From Planctomycetaceae bacterium (GTDB taxonomy: Bacteria > Planctomycetota > Planctomycetia > Planctomycetales > Planctomycetaceae): a DNA stretch of 64,000 nt. Each line of letters begins with the position of its first letter. The first letter of the stretch is position 1. Of the stretch, positions 17,536-26,424 are shown one piece after another. The stretch spans positions 124,001 through 188,000 of the forward strand of contig JAWKUA010000006.1 of NCBI GenBank assembly GCA_041398785.1, written 5' to 3'. The position numbers and the translations under genes are program-made. The notes under the pieces were generated by a model, which was not told the origin of the DNA, made no database searches, and saw only the letters and a program-made list of their open reading frames with translations.

Positions 17536-17775
17536 ATGGCGGACAAATTTCTGGACTGCAGGGGTATGAACTGTCCGATGCCGATCGTTGCGATCACCCG
17601 AACGGTCAAGTCCATGAGCAACGGTCAGCGGCTTGAAGTTCACGCGACGGATCTGGCGTTTCGGATGGATCTGGAAGCGTGGGTGCGGCGAACGGGTCAC
17701 CGGCTGGAATCGTTCGAAGAGGGCGAAGTGCAGCGGGCCGTTGTCGAAATCAGCTCGCCCGATCCAACAGCGTAA
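17536..17775 (+). CDS. tusA: TusA-family sulfur carrier
   Basis: 79-residue cytoplasmic sulfur-carrier protein. The signature FLDCRGMNCPMPIV contains the catalytic Cys in the CPxP motif, which holds a persulfide and hands it on. The ATG at 17536 gives the usual TusA length; upstream in-frame ATGs would add about 20-35 unconserved residues. A GGGAGC lies about ten bases upstream. Followed 14 bases later by a DsrE-family gene, so the two are probably co-transcribed and may relay sulfur, as TusA and TusBCD/DsrEFH do in tRNA thiolation or sulfur oxidation. Confidence 0.87.
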   Translation: MADKFLDCRGMNCPMPIVAITRTVKSMSNGQRLEVHATDLAFRMDLEAWVRRTGHRLESFEEGEVQRAVVEISSPDPTA

Positions 17776-17789
17776 ACAGGAGACTCGGT

Positions 17790-18176
17790 ATGGAAACTGC
17801 CAAACACGTTGTTGTGGTGCTGACAACCGGCAAGTCCGACAACGGAAAGAACGCGACCCTGGCCTTTAGCTGCGCTTTGTCCGCGCAGGCACTGGGGCAG
17901 CCCACAACGGTGTTTCTGACCAGCGACGGAGCTGTCTGGGGCTACACCGGAAGCGCCGACGGAATCACCGTTCAGGGTTTTTCGCCGCTGCAGTCGCTGA
18001 TCCGGCAGTTCCTGGAAGCTGACGGACGGATTCTGCTGTGTTCCGTCTGCCACCGGACGTGTGGTGTGGGCGGTCCGGGCATCGAACCTCCCATCGAAAA
18101 ACTGCCGGAAGTCGCCATCGCCGGCTTCACGTCGATGGTGGAGCTTGCAATTCAGGGCGTCTGCATTTCGTTTTGA
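17790..18176 (+). CDS. DsrE-family sulfur-relay protein
   Basis: 128-residue DsrE/TusD-like protein with a Rossmann-like fold: KHVVVVLTTGKSDNGKNATL at the N-terminus, LGQPTTVFLTSDGAV in the middle, and ILLCSVCHRTCGVGG, which supplies candidate persulfide Cys residues, followed by FTSMVELAIQG. The ATG at 17790 has AGGAG at ideal spacing. It lies directly downstream of tusA. DsrE proteins accept sulfur from TusA; the Cys-rich loop here (three Cys within nine residues) is richer than in TusD, so the exact partner is uncertain. Confidence 0.83.
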   Translation: METAKHVVVVLTTGKSDNGKNATLAFSCALSAQALGQPTTVFLTSDGAVWGYTGSADGITVQGFSPLQSLIRQFLEADGRILLCSVCHRTCGVGGPGIEPPIEKLPEVAIAGFTSMVELAIQGVCISF

Positions 18177-18189
18177 AACGGCGAACTGC

Positions 18190-21099
18190 TCATTTCGCGC
18201 TCGTCGCACCGGCGCCGTGCTGTTGCATTTCGATGCCCGACGAACAGGCCACCGGCTGACCGCTGCGCCATTGTTCCACCGCTTCCTTCGATACGGGATG
18301 ACCGATGTAGTAGCCCTGAGCGATGTCGCAGCCGGCTCTGGCCAGCAGTTCCAGTTGCTCGGCGGTTTCGACTCCTTCGGCGACAACTGTCAGATCCAGT
18401 CCGTGTCCCAGGGAAATGATGGAATCGGCAATGGCCGCGCAGTTGCGATCCTGAGTGATTTCCGAGACGAACGAACGGTCAATCTTGACGGTGTGAATTC
18501 GGAAGAACCGCAGGTAGCTCAGCGACGAGTACCCCGTGCCGAAGTCGTCGATGGCGATGCGGAAACCGGCTTCCACCAGTCGATCGATGGTCGCGATCGC
18601 GTGGCCGATGTCTTCGACCATCGCGTTTTCCGTGATTTCCAGTTCCAGCCATTCCGGTCTGCCGTCGTACTCCGCCAGCAGTTCCAGCAGCCGTTCAACA
18701 AACCGGACCGAACGAAGTTGCTGCGGTGAAATGTTGACGGCGACCGGGAAGAGGTCGAGACCGCGATCCGCCCAGTCACGGCACGCTTCCAGCGCTTTGG
18801 CAATAACGAACTCACCCAGTTGCAGAATGACGCCGGATTGTTCGGCGATCGGAATGAACTCCGCGGGAGAAACGCTGCTGCCGTCAGGGCGGTTCCAGCG
18901 GGCGAGCGCTTCGCAGCCTCGGGGAGCTCCCGTCTTCGCGCAGGCTTTCGGCTGGTAGACCAGCGAGATTCCGCCTCCGTGCAGCACTCGGCGAAGTTCC
19001 GCCTGAAGAAAGTGCCGCTGGTCCGCTCGTTCCTGCATCTCCGGGGAAAAGCATCGGGCCTGGTTCTTTCCGGCGGCCTTGGCGGCATACATCGCAATGT
19101 CCGCGTTGGACATCAGCGTGTCGGCGTCTTCGCCGTGGATGGCGTAGGTTGCGATACCGATGCTGAGGCCGATCGTGATTTCGTTGTCGGCCACGGAGAA
19201 CGGTTCCTGAATCGCGGCAATCAGCCGCTGCACGGACTGTTCCACCGAATCATCATGAGCCCGCCGCTGCGGAAACACGGCGGCGAATTCGTCGCCGCCG
19301 AATCGGGCGATGAATGCCTGACTTCCGATCGTTTCGGAAAGCCGGTTGCCCACAGCGATCAGCAACTGGTCGCCGATGCCGTGCCCCAGCGAATCATTGA
19401 CACTCTTGAATTCATCCAGATCCATAAAGCAGACGGAAAATGCACACGGACGGCTGGCCTGGTCGCGGATCAGGTCATCGACGTACTGGCGAAAGAACCG
19501 GCGGTTCGGCAGGCTGGTCAGGTTGTCGTGAAGCGCCTGAACCTTCAGTTGCCGCTGGGAATTTTCGAGCTGCGTGACATCGGAAAACAGCGCGATAATC
19601 TGGTCCTGGCAGCCATCCGCCGCTTCGTTGCGACTCAGCGACAGCCAATACCACTGCTGGCGTCCTCCCGGAAGATCAGCGCTGATCTTGCCCGACCAGG
19701 GAGAACCCATTGACACACGAACAAGCTCGTTGGCCAGATCGTCGATGCTCAGGTCGACGACGCTGGACAGTTGCCGGCCGGTCAGGTCTCCGCAGTTGAA
19801 CATTTCTGCCAGTCGCGGATTGGCTTCCACGATCCGGCCGTCTCGCGTCATGATGGCGACGCCTTCCGCCGCGTTGTTGAACACGCTGGCCAGCAGACTG
19901 AGCCGCTTCTGGTGTTCGCGTTCCAGAGTGATGTCGCGCGAGACGCCGACAACGTAGGCATCACCGCCGCCGGACACGGCGTCGTCAAACACCGAACGGC
20001 GGATCGCGTGAATTCGTGTCGCTCCGTTGGCCAGCCGCTGAGTGCGCTCCTCCTGAGTCGTCACGCGTGCCTGGAACGCCGCCTGTTCCGATTCCCTGAT
20101 CCGTCGTCCCTGCTCACCCGGAAAGATTTCTTCGAAATCACGTCCCAGAACTTCGTCGCGATCGAGTTCGAATGACCGGCAGTAGGAATCATTGGCAACC
20201 ACCAGCCTCTGCCGCTGATCGCTGACATACAGCGGGTCCGGAACGGCATTGATGATGTTGTTCAGGAAGTCGCGGTGGCGGCGAAGTTCCCCTTCAAAAT
20301 TCTTGCGAGTGGTGATGTCGCAAACCGTCGCCAGAATGTGCCGATCATCCTGCATCAGAAAACCGGTCATCTTGATTTCACACCACACCAGACGACCGTC
20401 TTCACGGCGACAGGCGACTTCAACGGTCCCCGTACTTCCGTCCATCGCCGACTGATAGACGCCATTCAGCTCACGGAACGCATCGGCACCGCCTTCAAGC
20501 CGGTCCGACGTCAGCGGGACCGGCCAGCTTCCCACGAGTTCGGACTTCCGGCAGCCGAACAGCAAAACGGCATTGTCGTTGCAGGAAACGCAAACGCCGT
20601 CGTGCAGGATCAGCACCGCGTCATTCGTCCGCGCGAAGATGGTGTCGGCAAGTTGCTGAGTATCGCAGGCGGCCTGTTCCGCGGCGGCTCGTGCTTCGTT
20701 CAGGCTCTGCTTTGTCTGCTCAAGCTCGTCGATGACTTCGGCCGAATACACCAGCGCGTCCGCCTGAGCTCGCGCCAGAGCCTCCGACCGCGTTTCGGTC
20801 ACCCGCAGGTCGCGAACCGTCTGATTGGCGGCCTGACAAAGCAGGTCGAACTCCCGCCACACTTCGAAACCCGCGTCCGAATCCACAGACTGCGGAAGCT
20901 GCAGTTCCAGCAGCCGACCGAAACTCTCCACCCGGCTCGTCAGTTGAGCGGCCGCCTGTTCGTCACCGCGCAGTGTCCCTTCGTCCGCCGCATCGATTAC
21001 GGCGGGCAGTGATGCACTGGCCGGCGACAGAGTGTGACGCGTCATGGGGCTTGAATCGCTGGTCGGCGGAAACTGGAACGTCGGTTGAACCGGAATCAA
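18190..21099 (-). CDS. PAS-PAS-PAS-GGDEF-EAL cyclic-di-GMP signalling protein
   Basis: 969-residue cytoplasmic protein with no clear membrane helix. Order: a helical N-terminal region of about 165 residues including a coiled coil (DELEQTKQSLNEARAAAEQA), three PAS domains (about 168-290, 295-420, 420-540), a GGDEF diguanylate cyclase domain with intact active site (FIARFGGDEFAAVFP), and an EAL phosphodiesterase domain with intact EALARW, DFGTGYSSLSYLRFF and AEGVET motifs. Both catalytic centres look competent, so it could make or break c-di-GMP according to PAS input. The PAS domains show no heme or flavin motif I can name. It lies between two sulfur-relay loci, on the opposite strand to tusA-dsrE. 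An ATG about 18 codons in is an alternative start. Confidence 0.93.
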   Translation of the reverse strand: MIPVQPTFQFPPTSDSSPMTRHTLSPASASLPAVIDAADEGTLRGDEQAAAQLTSRVESFGRLLELQLPQSVDSDAGFEVWREFDLLCQAANQTVRDLRVTETRSEALARAQADALVYSAEVIDELEQTKQSLNEARAAAEQAACDTQQLADTIFARTNDAVLILHDGVCVSCNDNAVLLFGCRKSELVGSWPVPLTSDRLEGGADAFRELNGVYQSAMDGSTGTVEVACRREDGRLVWCEIKMTGFLMQDDRHILATVCDITTRKNFEGELRRHRDFLNNIINAVPDPLYVSDQRQRLVVANDSYCRSFELDRDEVLGRDFEEIFPGEQGRRIRESEQAAFQARVTTQEERTQRLANGATRIHAIRRSVFDDAVSGGGDAYVVGVSRDITLEREHQKRLSLLASVFNNAAEGVAIMTRDGRIVEANPRLAEMFNCGDLTGRQLSSVVDLSIDDLANELVRVSMGSPWSGKISADLPGGRQQWYWLSLSRNEAADGCQDQIIALFSDVTQLENSQRQLKVQALHDNLTSLPNRRFFRQYVDDLIRDQASRPCAFSVCFMDLDEFKSVNDSLGHGIGDQLLIAVGNRLSETIGSQAFIARFGGDEFAAVFPQRRAHDDSVEQSVQRLIAAIQEPFSVADNEITIGLSIGIATYAIHGEDADTLMSNADIAMYAAKAAGKNQARCFSPEMQERADQRHFLQAELRRVLHGGGISLVYQPKACAKTGAPRGCEALARWNRPDGSSVSPAEFIPIAEQSGVILQLGEFVIAKALEACRDWADRGLDLFPVAVNISPQQLRSVRFVERLLELLAEYDGRPEWLELEITENAMVEDIGHAIATIDRLVEAGFRIAIDDFGTGYSSLSYLRFFRIHTVKIDRSFVSEITQDRNCAAIADSIISLGHGLDLTVVAEGVETAEQLELLARAGCDIAQGYYIGHPVSKEAVEQWRSGQPVACSSGIEMQQHGAGATSAK

Positions 21100-21199
21100 T
21101 CCGAACAGGCGCCCGCCGGAAGGATCGCAGCGGCTGGTCTTCCGGCGGAACGCCCGGGTAGTCAGGAAATTTGCGATGGATGATCGGGAACAACGAGCC

Positions 21200-21847
21200 T
21201 CAGATGAACAGTGTGGTGTTGGCGTGAGTGGTCATTTCCGCGAAGGTGGCGACTCCGCAGAAACCAAGATCCGGATAGTCAATCAGTTCTTCGCGCTGGA
21301 TGCCCATCAGTTTCATGGACATTTCACAGACATTGATCCGGACGCCAAGATCCGCGGCCGCCTGAATCAGAGTTTCCAGATCCGCGATATTCTTGTTTCG
21401 CATTTCACGGTCCATCAGCAGTCGCCCGGCGCCGCACATGTCCAGTTGCGACAGTCGGGTGGCGCGAAGTCCTTTCGGAAGCATCCAGCCGAAGCACCAT
21501 TCAATGATTGACTTGTTCGGCCGCTGGGGAGCCGGCTTGCGCAGTGCCGCTGTTGACCAGAACGTGAAGAACATGGACACGTCGACTCCGCACGACGCGG
21601 CGCCCGTGGCCATTACGAACGCGGCCAGCAGTCTGTCCCGGCTGCCTTCAAAGACCAGCAGGTTCATCCTGTTCGGATCAGGAGCCGTCTTCCATCGCGA
21701 TTCCATGGCCGCGACGCGAGCCTGAAGCTGGCGCAGGTCATGCTCATCCGGATGCGGCTGCTGTTGCACAGGCCGGTGACGAACGGAGGGCGATGTCGCG
21801 GAGGCCGCGTCGGCGACGGCAATGGTAGTGTTAATGTCAGTGTTCAT
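21200..21847 (-). CDS. DsrE/DsrF/DrsH-like family protein (DsrE2 type)
   Basis: 215-residue protein. The N-terminal about 75 residues are a low-complexity, His/Gln-rich region and a helix (LRQLQARVAAMESRW). The DsrE2 core follows: LLVFEGSRDRLLAAFVMATG, SCGVDVSMFFTFWSTAALRK, and the C-terminal INVCEMSMKLMGIQREELI, whose Cys matches the conserved DsrE2 site. DsrE2 proteins often sit with TusA and rhodanese in sulfur oxidation clusters, and tusA-dsrE lies 3 kb away. The ATG at 21847 is chosen because upstream codons are not protein-like. The family often has a hydrophobic core helix and may be membrane-associated. Confidence 0.82.
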   Translation of the reverse strand: MNTDINTTIAVADAASATSPSVRHRPVQQQPHPDEHDLRQLQARVAAMESRWKTAPDPNRMNLLVFEGSRDRLLAAFVMATGAASCGVDVSMFFTFWSTAALRKPAPQRPNKSIIEWCFGWMLPKGLRATRLSQLDMCGAGRLLMDREMRNKNIADLETLIQAAADLGVRINVCEMSMKLMGIQREELIDYPDLGFCGVATFAEMTTHANTTLFI

Positions 21848-22225
21848 TTGGGCTGTGGGCAGGTTTCCCCGCCATCGCGGGAAGCTGTGTGGGAATGACG
21901 GAACATCGCCAAACCGTAGGCTTCCCGTTTTGCCCCGCATCGGAATCGTCGCGCGAAATGCGATTTCCGCGCGCGAACACCGTCCGGCGATTCTGCTTTT
22001 GCTGGTTATCAGCGTTCCGGAATCGCCTGCCGCGCGACTCACGCGACGACGCCAGCGCTGCGAGCATTTTTGGCGGGCAGCTTCGCAGTTGTCCGTCAGG
22101 TGGAAGAAAACCCGCAGCGTCCAAAGTTCAGCATTTCGAAGCCGAATGAGCGCAGTACGCCGACCCGCTTTCGGTGCGGATCGCCGGGTGAATCCCTGTC
22201 GAGCATGGCACCGCGGATCGGCCGC
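21848..22225. other. Intergenic region upstream of the DsrE2-like gene
   Basis: About 380 bases between two leftward genes. Short open frames on both strands lack ribosome sites or motifs. No terminator-like stem with a T run was found; presumably carries the DsrE2 promoter and the beta-helix gene's upstream neighbour leader. Confidence 0.3.
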
Positions 22226-23566
22226 TTATTCACTGTTTTTTTCGCGACGATCCTCGATCGGGCGACTGGCCGCGATTTGATTGTCCTGCAGCGTCACATC
22301 GCCGACGCTGTCTTCGATCACGACACCGGTCGTCTGAGTCTGACTGCCTGCCGCTCGCGTGTCGCGAATCCGGTTGTTCTCGAACACCAGGCCATCGGTT
22401 TCCCCGCGAACACGAATGCCCGCCGCGGAACCCTTCGCGCCGTTGTCTTCGATGACGTTGTCCTTCAGGCGGTTTCGGTGTGCCGCCATGCCGAACGATT
22501 CGTTGCGGAAGTAGACTCCATCTTCACCGTTGCGAAGCACGTGATTGCGCTGCAGCAGGTTGTCGGAATCCTTGTGGCCGATCGAAATGCCGAAACGGCC
22601 GTTGCCGTCCAGGATGTTGTTTTCAAACAGCCCGTGCCGGACTCGCCAGCAAAGAAACAGGCCGTCGGTTCCGTTGCTTCGTGCTACGCAATCGCGCACG
22701 GTCGGTCTCTGTGATCCGCTGCCTGGATGAATTCCCAGTTCCGCGTTGCCTTCGCTGGTGCAGTCGGTCACCAGCACGTCGTTGGATTGCTGAAAGCTGA
22801 TGCCATCGCCGTTGTAGTCGCGGACAAGACAATGCTGAATAATCGTTCCGAAACCGCGATATAGAAAAATGCCGGCTCCGCGACAGCCGTTCAGGTGGAC
22901 GTTTTCCGATCGGTTTCCGTCGATCATCAGGTTCTCAACGCGAGCGTTCTCCAGGTCATAGCCGCTGACGACGGGAAACACGGTCGCCGCCTGCGCCTTG
23001 TTCTGAACCATGCAATCCGCCATCAGCGGTTTGTCGATCGAAAACGTGTTCCCGCTGCGGCCCGTGATTCTGGCCACGGTCGTGTGGAAGCCTCCTGCGC
23101 TCGAATCCCAGATCGCGACACCGCTGCCGATGGAAAAGCCGGCCGGATCCGTCACGGTAATCTGCTGTTCGCCGAAGTCGCCGTCGAGCGCCAGTGGCGC
23201 TGCAGTGCCGGCGGCTTTCTTCAGAATCGTCTTCTCAGGCGTGCCTCGGACCGTCACGTGCGATCGCAGATGCAGAGAATCGTGCATCAGAAATTCGCCA
23301 GGCCCGATTTCCACCGTTCCGCCGCCCAGCGCTGAGATGTAGTCGACAGCCGCCTGGAGCACGCGATTGTCAGTGCCATTCAGGTCGGCGTCCTGATGGC
23401 CGACGCGGATGACCGGCCGCTGTTCCATCCGGGAATGCATTTCCAGCGGCAGTTGCTGTTCGGTCGGCTGCGGAGCGACTTTGCTGCTGACATCTTCGCT
23501 CGACACCTGCCCGGCAGTTGTCAATGCCGCGACGCACACGAATGCAAGGAATCTTGATTTGCTCAT
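22226..23566 (-). CDS. Exported right-handed parallel beta-helix protein
   Basis: 446 residues. The ATG at 23566 (AAAGG upstream) begins a signal peptide (RFLAFVCVAALTTAGQVSSE); the open frame runs on to 24082 but without a signal. The body is built of pectate-lyase-like beta-helix coils with recurring N-x-I/V and G-x-G-I steps: ENLMIDGNRSENVHL, IQHCLVRDYNGDGISFQQSN, TDCTSEGNAELGI, FENNILDGNGRFGISIGH, LLQRNHVLRNGEDGVYFRN, VFENNRIRDTRAAG. The N-terminal GGGTVEIGPGEFLM is the usual first turn of the NosD/pectate-lyase-3 group. Probable polysaccharide-binding or -cleaving activity; no catalytic residues can be assigned with confidence. Confidence 0.83.
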   Translation of the reverse strand: MSKSRFLAFVCVAALTTAGQVSSEDVSSKVAPQPTEQQLPLEMHSRMEQRPVIRVGHQDADLNGTDNRVLQAAVDYISALGGGTVEIGPGEFLMHDSLHLRSHVTVRGTPEKTILKKAAGTAAPLALDGDFGEQQITVTDPAGFSIGSGVAIWDSSAGGFHTTVARITGRSGNTFSIDKPLMADCMVQNKAQAATVFPVVSGYDLENARVENLMIDGNRSENVHLNGCRGAGIFLYRGFGTIIQHCLVRDYNGDGISFQQSNDVLVTDCTSEGNAELGIHPGSGSQRPTVRDCVARSNGTDGLFLCWRVRHGLFENNILDGNGRFGISIGHKDSDNLLQRNHVLRNGEDGVYFRNESFGMAAHRNRLKDNVIEDNGAKGSAAGIRVRGETDGLVFENNRIRDTRAAGSQTQTTGVVIEDSVGDVTLQDNQIAASRPIEDRREKNSE

Positions 23567-23894
23567 TGTCGGCTGCCTTTCTGAAGCGACGGAATCGACG
23601 GCATTGTGACGAATTCCGCGTGAGGTCGGCAACCAGTTCGCCGGTCGCTCGACGACCTGCCGCGGGAAACTTTGTGCTCTGTCGGCCGAAACAGGACGAT
23701 CGGTTTCCTCAGGCAGGCGCGGCCGGAACAGGGTCACTCCGGGCGGTGTCGCGTCCATTGCACGATGACGGGTGCAATTTCGGGATTTGACAGACAAAAT
23801 GACTTCGAGCCACAATCTTCCCGTTATCCACGCGAATCTCCGACGGCCGCACGACGCCGTTCGATTCCGATCCTGCCTGCCCCGGGGCCACGCC
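23567..23894. other. Divergent intergenic region, beta-helix gene / large secreted protein
   Basis: About 330 bases expected to hold both promoters. Nothing else recognisable was seen. Confidence 0.3.
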
Positions 23895-25904
23895 ATGCGT
23901 TTTCGACACGCTATTTCCCTGATCGTCATTTTCGTGACCTTTCTGTCGGCGGCCCGCATCCCGGCACAACTGCAGGGGAAACCGGCTGACCGTCCGATCG
24001 GTATCGGATACGCCCGGAACATCACGACGGAACGAGCTTTCAACTTCGCGAAGTCACTTGCCGCGCGTCTGGAAGTCGGCAAGCAGACGCTGGATCAGAT
24101 TCCGGTCGACGAACTGGAAGAAATGAGTTCGAAGGCCGAGAACCCGATCAGCGGAGTCGCCTGGTACATGGTCACCGGGCTGATTCCCACGTTCGAGGCG
24201 GTTACCTTTCGGCAGGTTGTCGACGAAGCCGACGCAAAACGGATGCTGGACGTTCAGGTTCGACAGGGAGGAGAGAGAACGTCGCTGACAGGAGCGGACG
24301 GCAAGTACAAAGTCGTCAGGTCGTGGAGCTGGAAGAACGAACTTCCCGAAGGCCAGGATCCCCCGGAAATGAACTTCGGCGGTGACCGGCGAGGTTTTGT
24401 CAGAACATCCGAAGTGATTGAAGAGGACGGCAAACGCTATCACCAGCAGACTCAGACCTGGACACGAATGTATCGTTACGAAGACGGCTTTCTGTTCGAA
24501 GCCGATTTCGAAGAACTGCACACGATGCCTCTGCCGACCGCGGAGACCATTGTCGGCGGAGTCAGCACTGCCAATGATCTGGGCGGCGAAGCGTTTTCGG
24601 ATCGCATTCCGCTGGGAATCAAGCAGCTTGCCTGGAACATGCTGAACGCCACGCTCAGCACGCAGTTGCAGCAGCGCGATGACGAAGGCCCGGAAACCTT
24701 CGACCTGCGCCGCAGCGCCGGTGAAGTGGGACTTGAAGCTGCACGAGCACTGATCTTTGATCTGGAAAGGGCCGAGGGCTGGCTGAGATTCGCAAACCAG
24801 GATTCCGACGTCATTCGCGGCGAACTGGTGATCGAGGCCCGCAGAAACAGCAGCCTTGGAAAAACGCTGGACGATCTTGCGTCAGTTCAAAGCCGGTTTG
24901 CTCCCATTCTGCACGACAAAGCCGCGGCCACAGTGCATCTCGGCGTACGGCTTCCCGAATCGACGCGACCGGTCTTCGACGCGACCGCTGCATGGCTTGC
25001 ATTGACGGTAAAGGAAGATATCTCCGGTGATTCCGCGATGACCGACGCCGCTCAGCAACTCGGAACGACCCTGCGGGCCATCGGAACACACGGCAACGTC
25101 GAAGCCTTCGTCAAACTGGGCTGGACCGAACCTTCGGGCGGTGTCATCTACGGAGGACTGCAGGTCGACGACAATCCGCAGTTGCTGAAAAGCCTGCACC
25201 ACATGCTGACCCATGTTCCAGGGACGCCCCCGGGAATTGGCGAACAGATTCAATTGGTCAGCATTGACGGGCGACAGTTCGTCCGTTTTCAGTTTCCCCC
25301 GGAGGTGCAGAAGTCATTTGAACGCGACGGAATTCCGCTGAAGCTGACTCACGCATATCTGGTGCACGAGAATTCCTGCCTGTGGATTGCCGTCGGCGGC
25401 GAATCGGCTTTCGAGATCATTCAGCAATCGGTCAAACGCACGGCTCAGGCGGGTATCGCAGCGAAAGCCAGCATGCTGACGTTTGAAGTTGATGCCGACC
25501 AATGGCTGTCGTATCCGCAGGACGACGAAACCGGAATTCCCGCTCTGCTGCTGTGGCTGGACGCGAATTCCAGTATGTTTCCGCCGGGACCTGCAGCCGG
25601 TGCGTTTGGCGGTGATGACAAGCCAACGCCGCTTCTGCAGAAGGTGTTCGACCTGGGGGGTTCGCGCGTGTTTCAATTTGTTGTCGATGCCGATCACAGC
25701 GGTCTGGTTGCCCGGCTGGATGTGGGTGAAGCCGTCGGCAATTACTATGTGGCCCGCATGATCGATATTCAGGATCGCATGATGCAGAGAAATCGTCGCC
25801 AGGCCGAAGAATCCATGAGGCGACAACGGGAGCTGCAGGAGCGTCTGAAGAAGGAAGGACAGCAACAACAGACGCAGGCGACGTCACCCGATGCCGGGTC
25901 GTAG
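23895..25904 (+). CDS. Large secreted protein, unknown function
   Basis: 669 residues; the ATG at 23895 starts a signal peptide (FRHAISLIVIFVTFLSAARIPAQ), whereas the upstream frame does not. The mature part has an N-terminal helical region with a paired 'ARNITTERAFNFAKSLAARL' segment, a middle of alternating beta strands and acidic loops (KVVRSWSWKNELPEGQDPPE), a weakly duplicated alpha/beta region, and a C-terminal charged coiled coil (MRRQRELQERLKKEGQQQQ). No enzyme motif is seen. Similar long secreted proteins of unknown role are common in planctomycetes. It is followed by a YciH-like gene on the same strand. Confidence 0.6.
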   Translation: MRFRHAISLIVIFVTFLSAARIPAQLQGKPADRPIGIGYARNITTERAFNFAKSLAARLEVGKQTLDQIPVDELEEMSSKAENPISGVAWYMVTGLIPTFEAVTFRQVVDEADAKRMLDVQVRQGGERTSLTGADGKYKVVRSWSWKNELPEGQDPPEMNFGGDRRGFVRTSEVIEEDGKRYHQQTQTWTRMYRYEDGFLFEADFEELHTMPLPTAETIVGGVSTANDLGGEAFSDRIPLGIKQLAWNMLNATLSTQLQQRDDEGPETFDLRRSAGEVGLEAARALIFDLERAEGWLRFANQDSDVIRGELVIEARRNSSLGKTLDDLASVQSRFAPILHDKAAATVHLGVRLPESTRPVFDATAAWLALTVKEDISGDSAMTDAAQQLGTTLRAIGTHGNVEAFVKLGWTEPSGGVIYGGLQVDDNPQLLKSLHHMLTHVPGTPPGIGEQIQLVSIDGRQFVRFQFPPEVQKSFERDGIPLKLTHAYLVHENSCLWIAVGGESAFEIIQQSVKRTAQAGIAAKASMLTFEVDADQWLSYPQDDETGIPALLLWLDANSSMFPPGPAAGAFGGDDKPTPLLQKVFDLGGSRVFQFVVDADHSGLVARLDVGEAVGNYYVARMIDIQDRMMQRNRRQAEESMRRQRELQERLKKEGQQQQTQATSPDAGS

Positions 25905-25981
25905 ATCACGGCCTGCGGATTGCATTCTGAAAAATTCCGGCGAGGCCCTCGCTGGTTCCCTGGTTTCCGTTGAGTCTCGTG

Positions 25982-26326
25982 ATGCGGCTGTTTGCCGGAA
26001 CGCAATTCGACCGTCCTCCCCGCTGCGAACGGTGCGGTGAACTTGAGGACGACTGCACCTGCCCGCCGCCGGAGCCCGTTCGGATTGCTCCGGAAAAGCA
26101 AACCGCCAGGCTTGCCGTCGAGAAACGCAAGCGCGGCAAGCTGGTGACCGTCATCCGCGGGCTCGATCCCGCGCAGAATGATCTTCCGTCGCTGCTCACG
26201 CGCCTGAAGTCCGCCTGCGGCGCCGGCGGGACGATTGCGGCCGATAACCTGGAGATTCAGGGCAGTCACATTGATCGCATTCGATCCGAGCTTCGCACGA
26301 TCGGGTACCAGGTTAAGACGGGATGA
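25982..26326 (+). CDS. SUI1/eIF1-like translation initiation factor (YciH type)
   Basis: 114 residues. The C-terminal about 70 residues are the SUI1 fold: VTVIRGLDPAQNDLPSLLTR, LKSACGAGGTIAADNLEIQG, and IDRIRSELRTIGYQVKTG. The N-terminus carries a short Cys-rich segment (CERCGELEDDCTCPPPE), a putative zinc knuckle common in planctomycete and proteobacterial versions. In E. coli the homologue can influence start-codon discrimination but is not essential. ATG at 25982 is used rather than a TTG four codons earlier. It stands alone between two unrelated secreted-protein genes. Confidence 0.85.
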   Translation: MRLFAGTQFDRPPRCERCGELEDDCTCPPPEPVRIAPEKQTARLAVEKRKRGKLVTVIRGLDPAQNDLPSLLTRLKSACGAGGTIAADNLEIQGSHIDRIRSELRTIGYQVKTG

Positions 26327-26424
26327 AGGTTGCGGCGACAGGTTTGATTTCCAGGACCCGCATTTGCATACTTCCGGGTTCGCGATTCGCTCATCACCCG
26401 TAGGCCTGACACGGAAACTGCATC

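Noticed and set aside
23895..24100. Possible ClpP- or protease-like domain in the large secreted protein
   Set aside because: No catalytic triad or conserved motif could be found, so it stays unknown.
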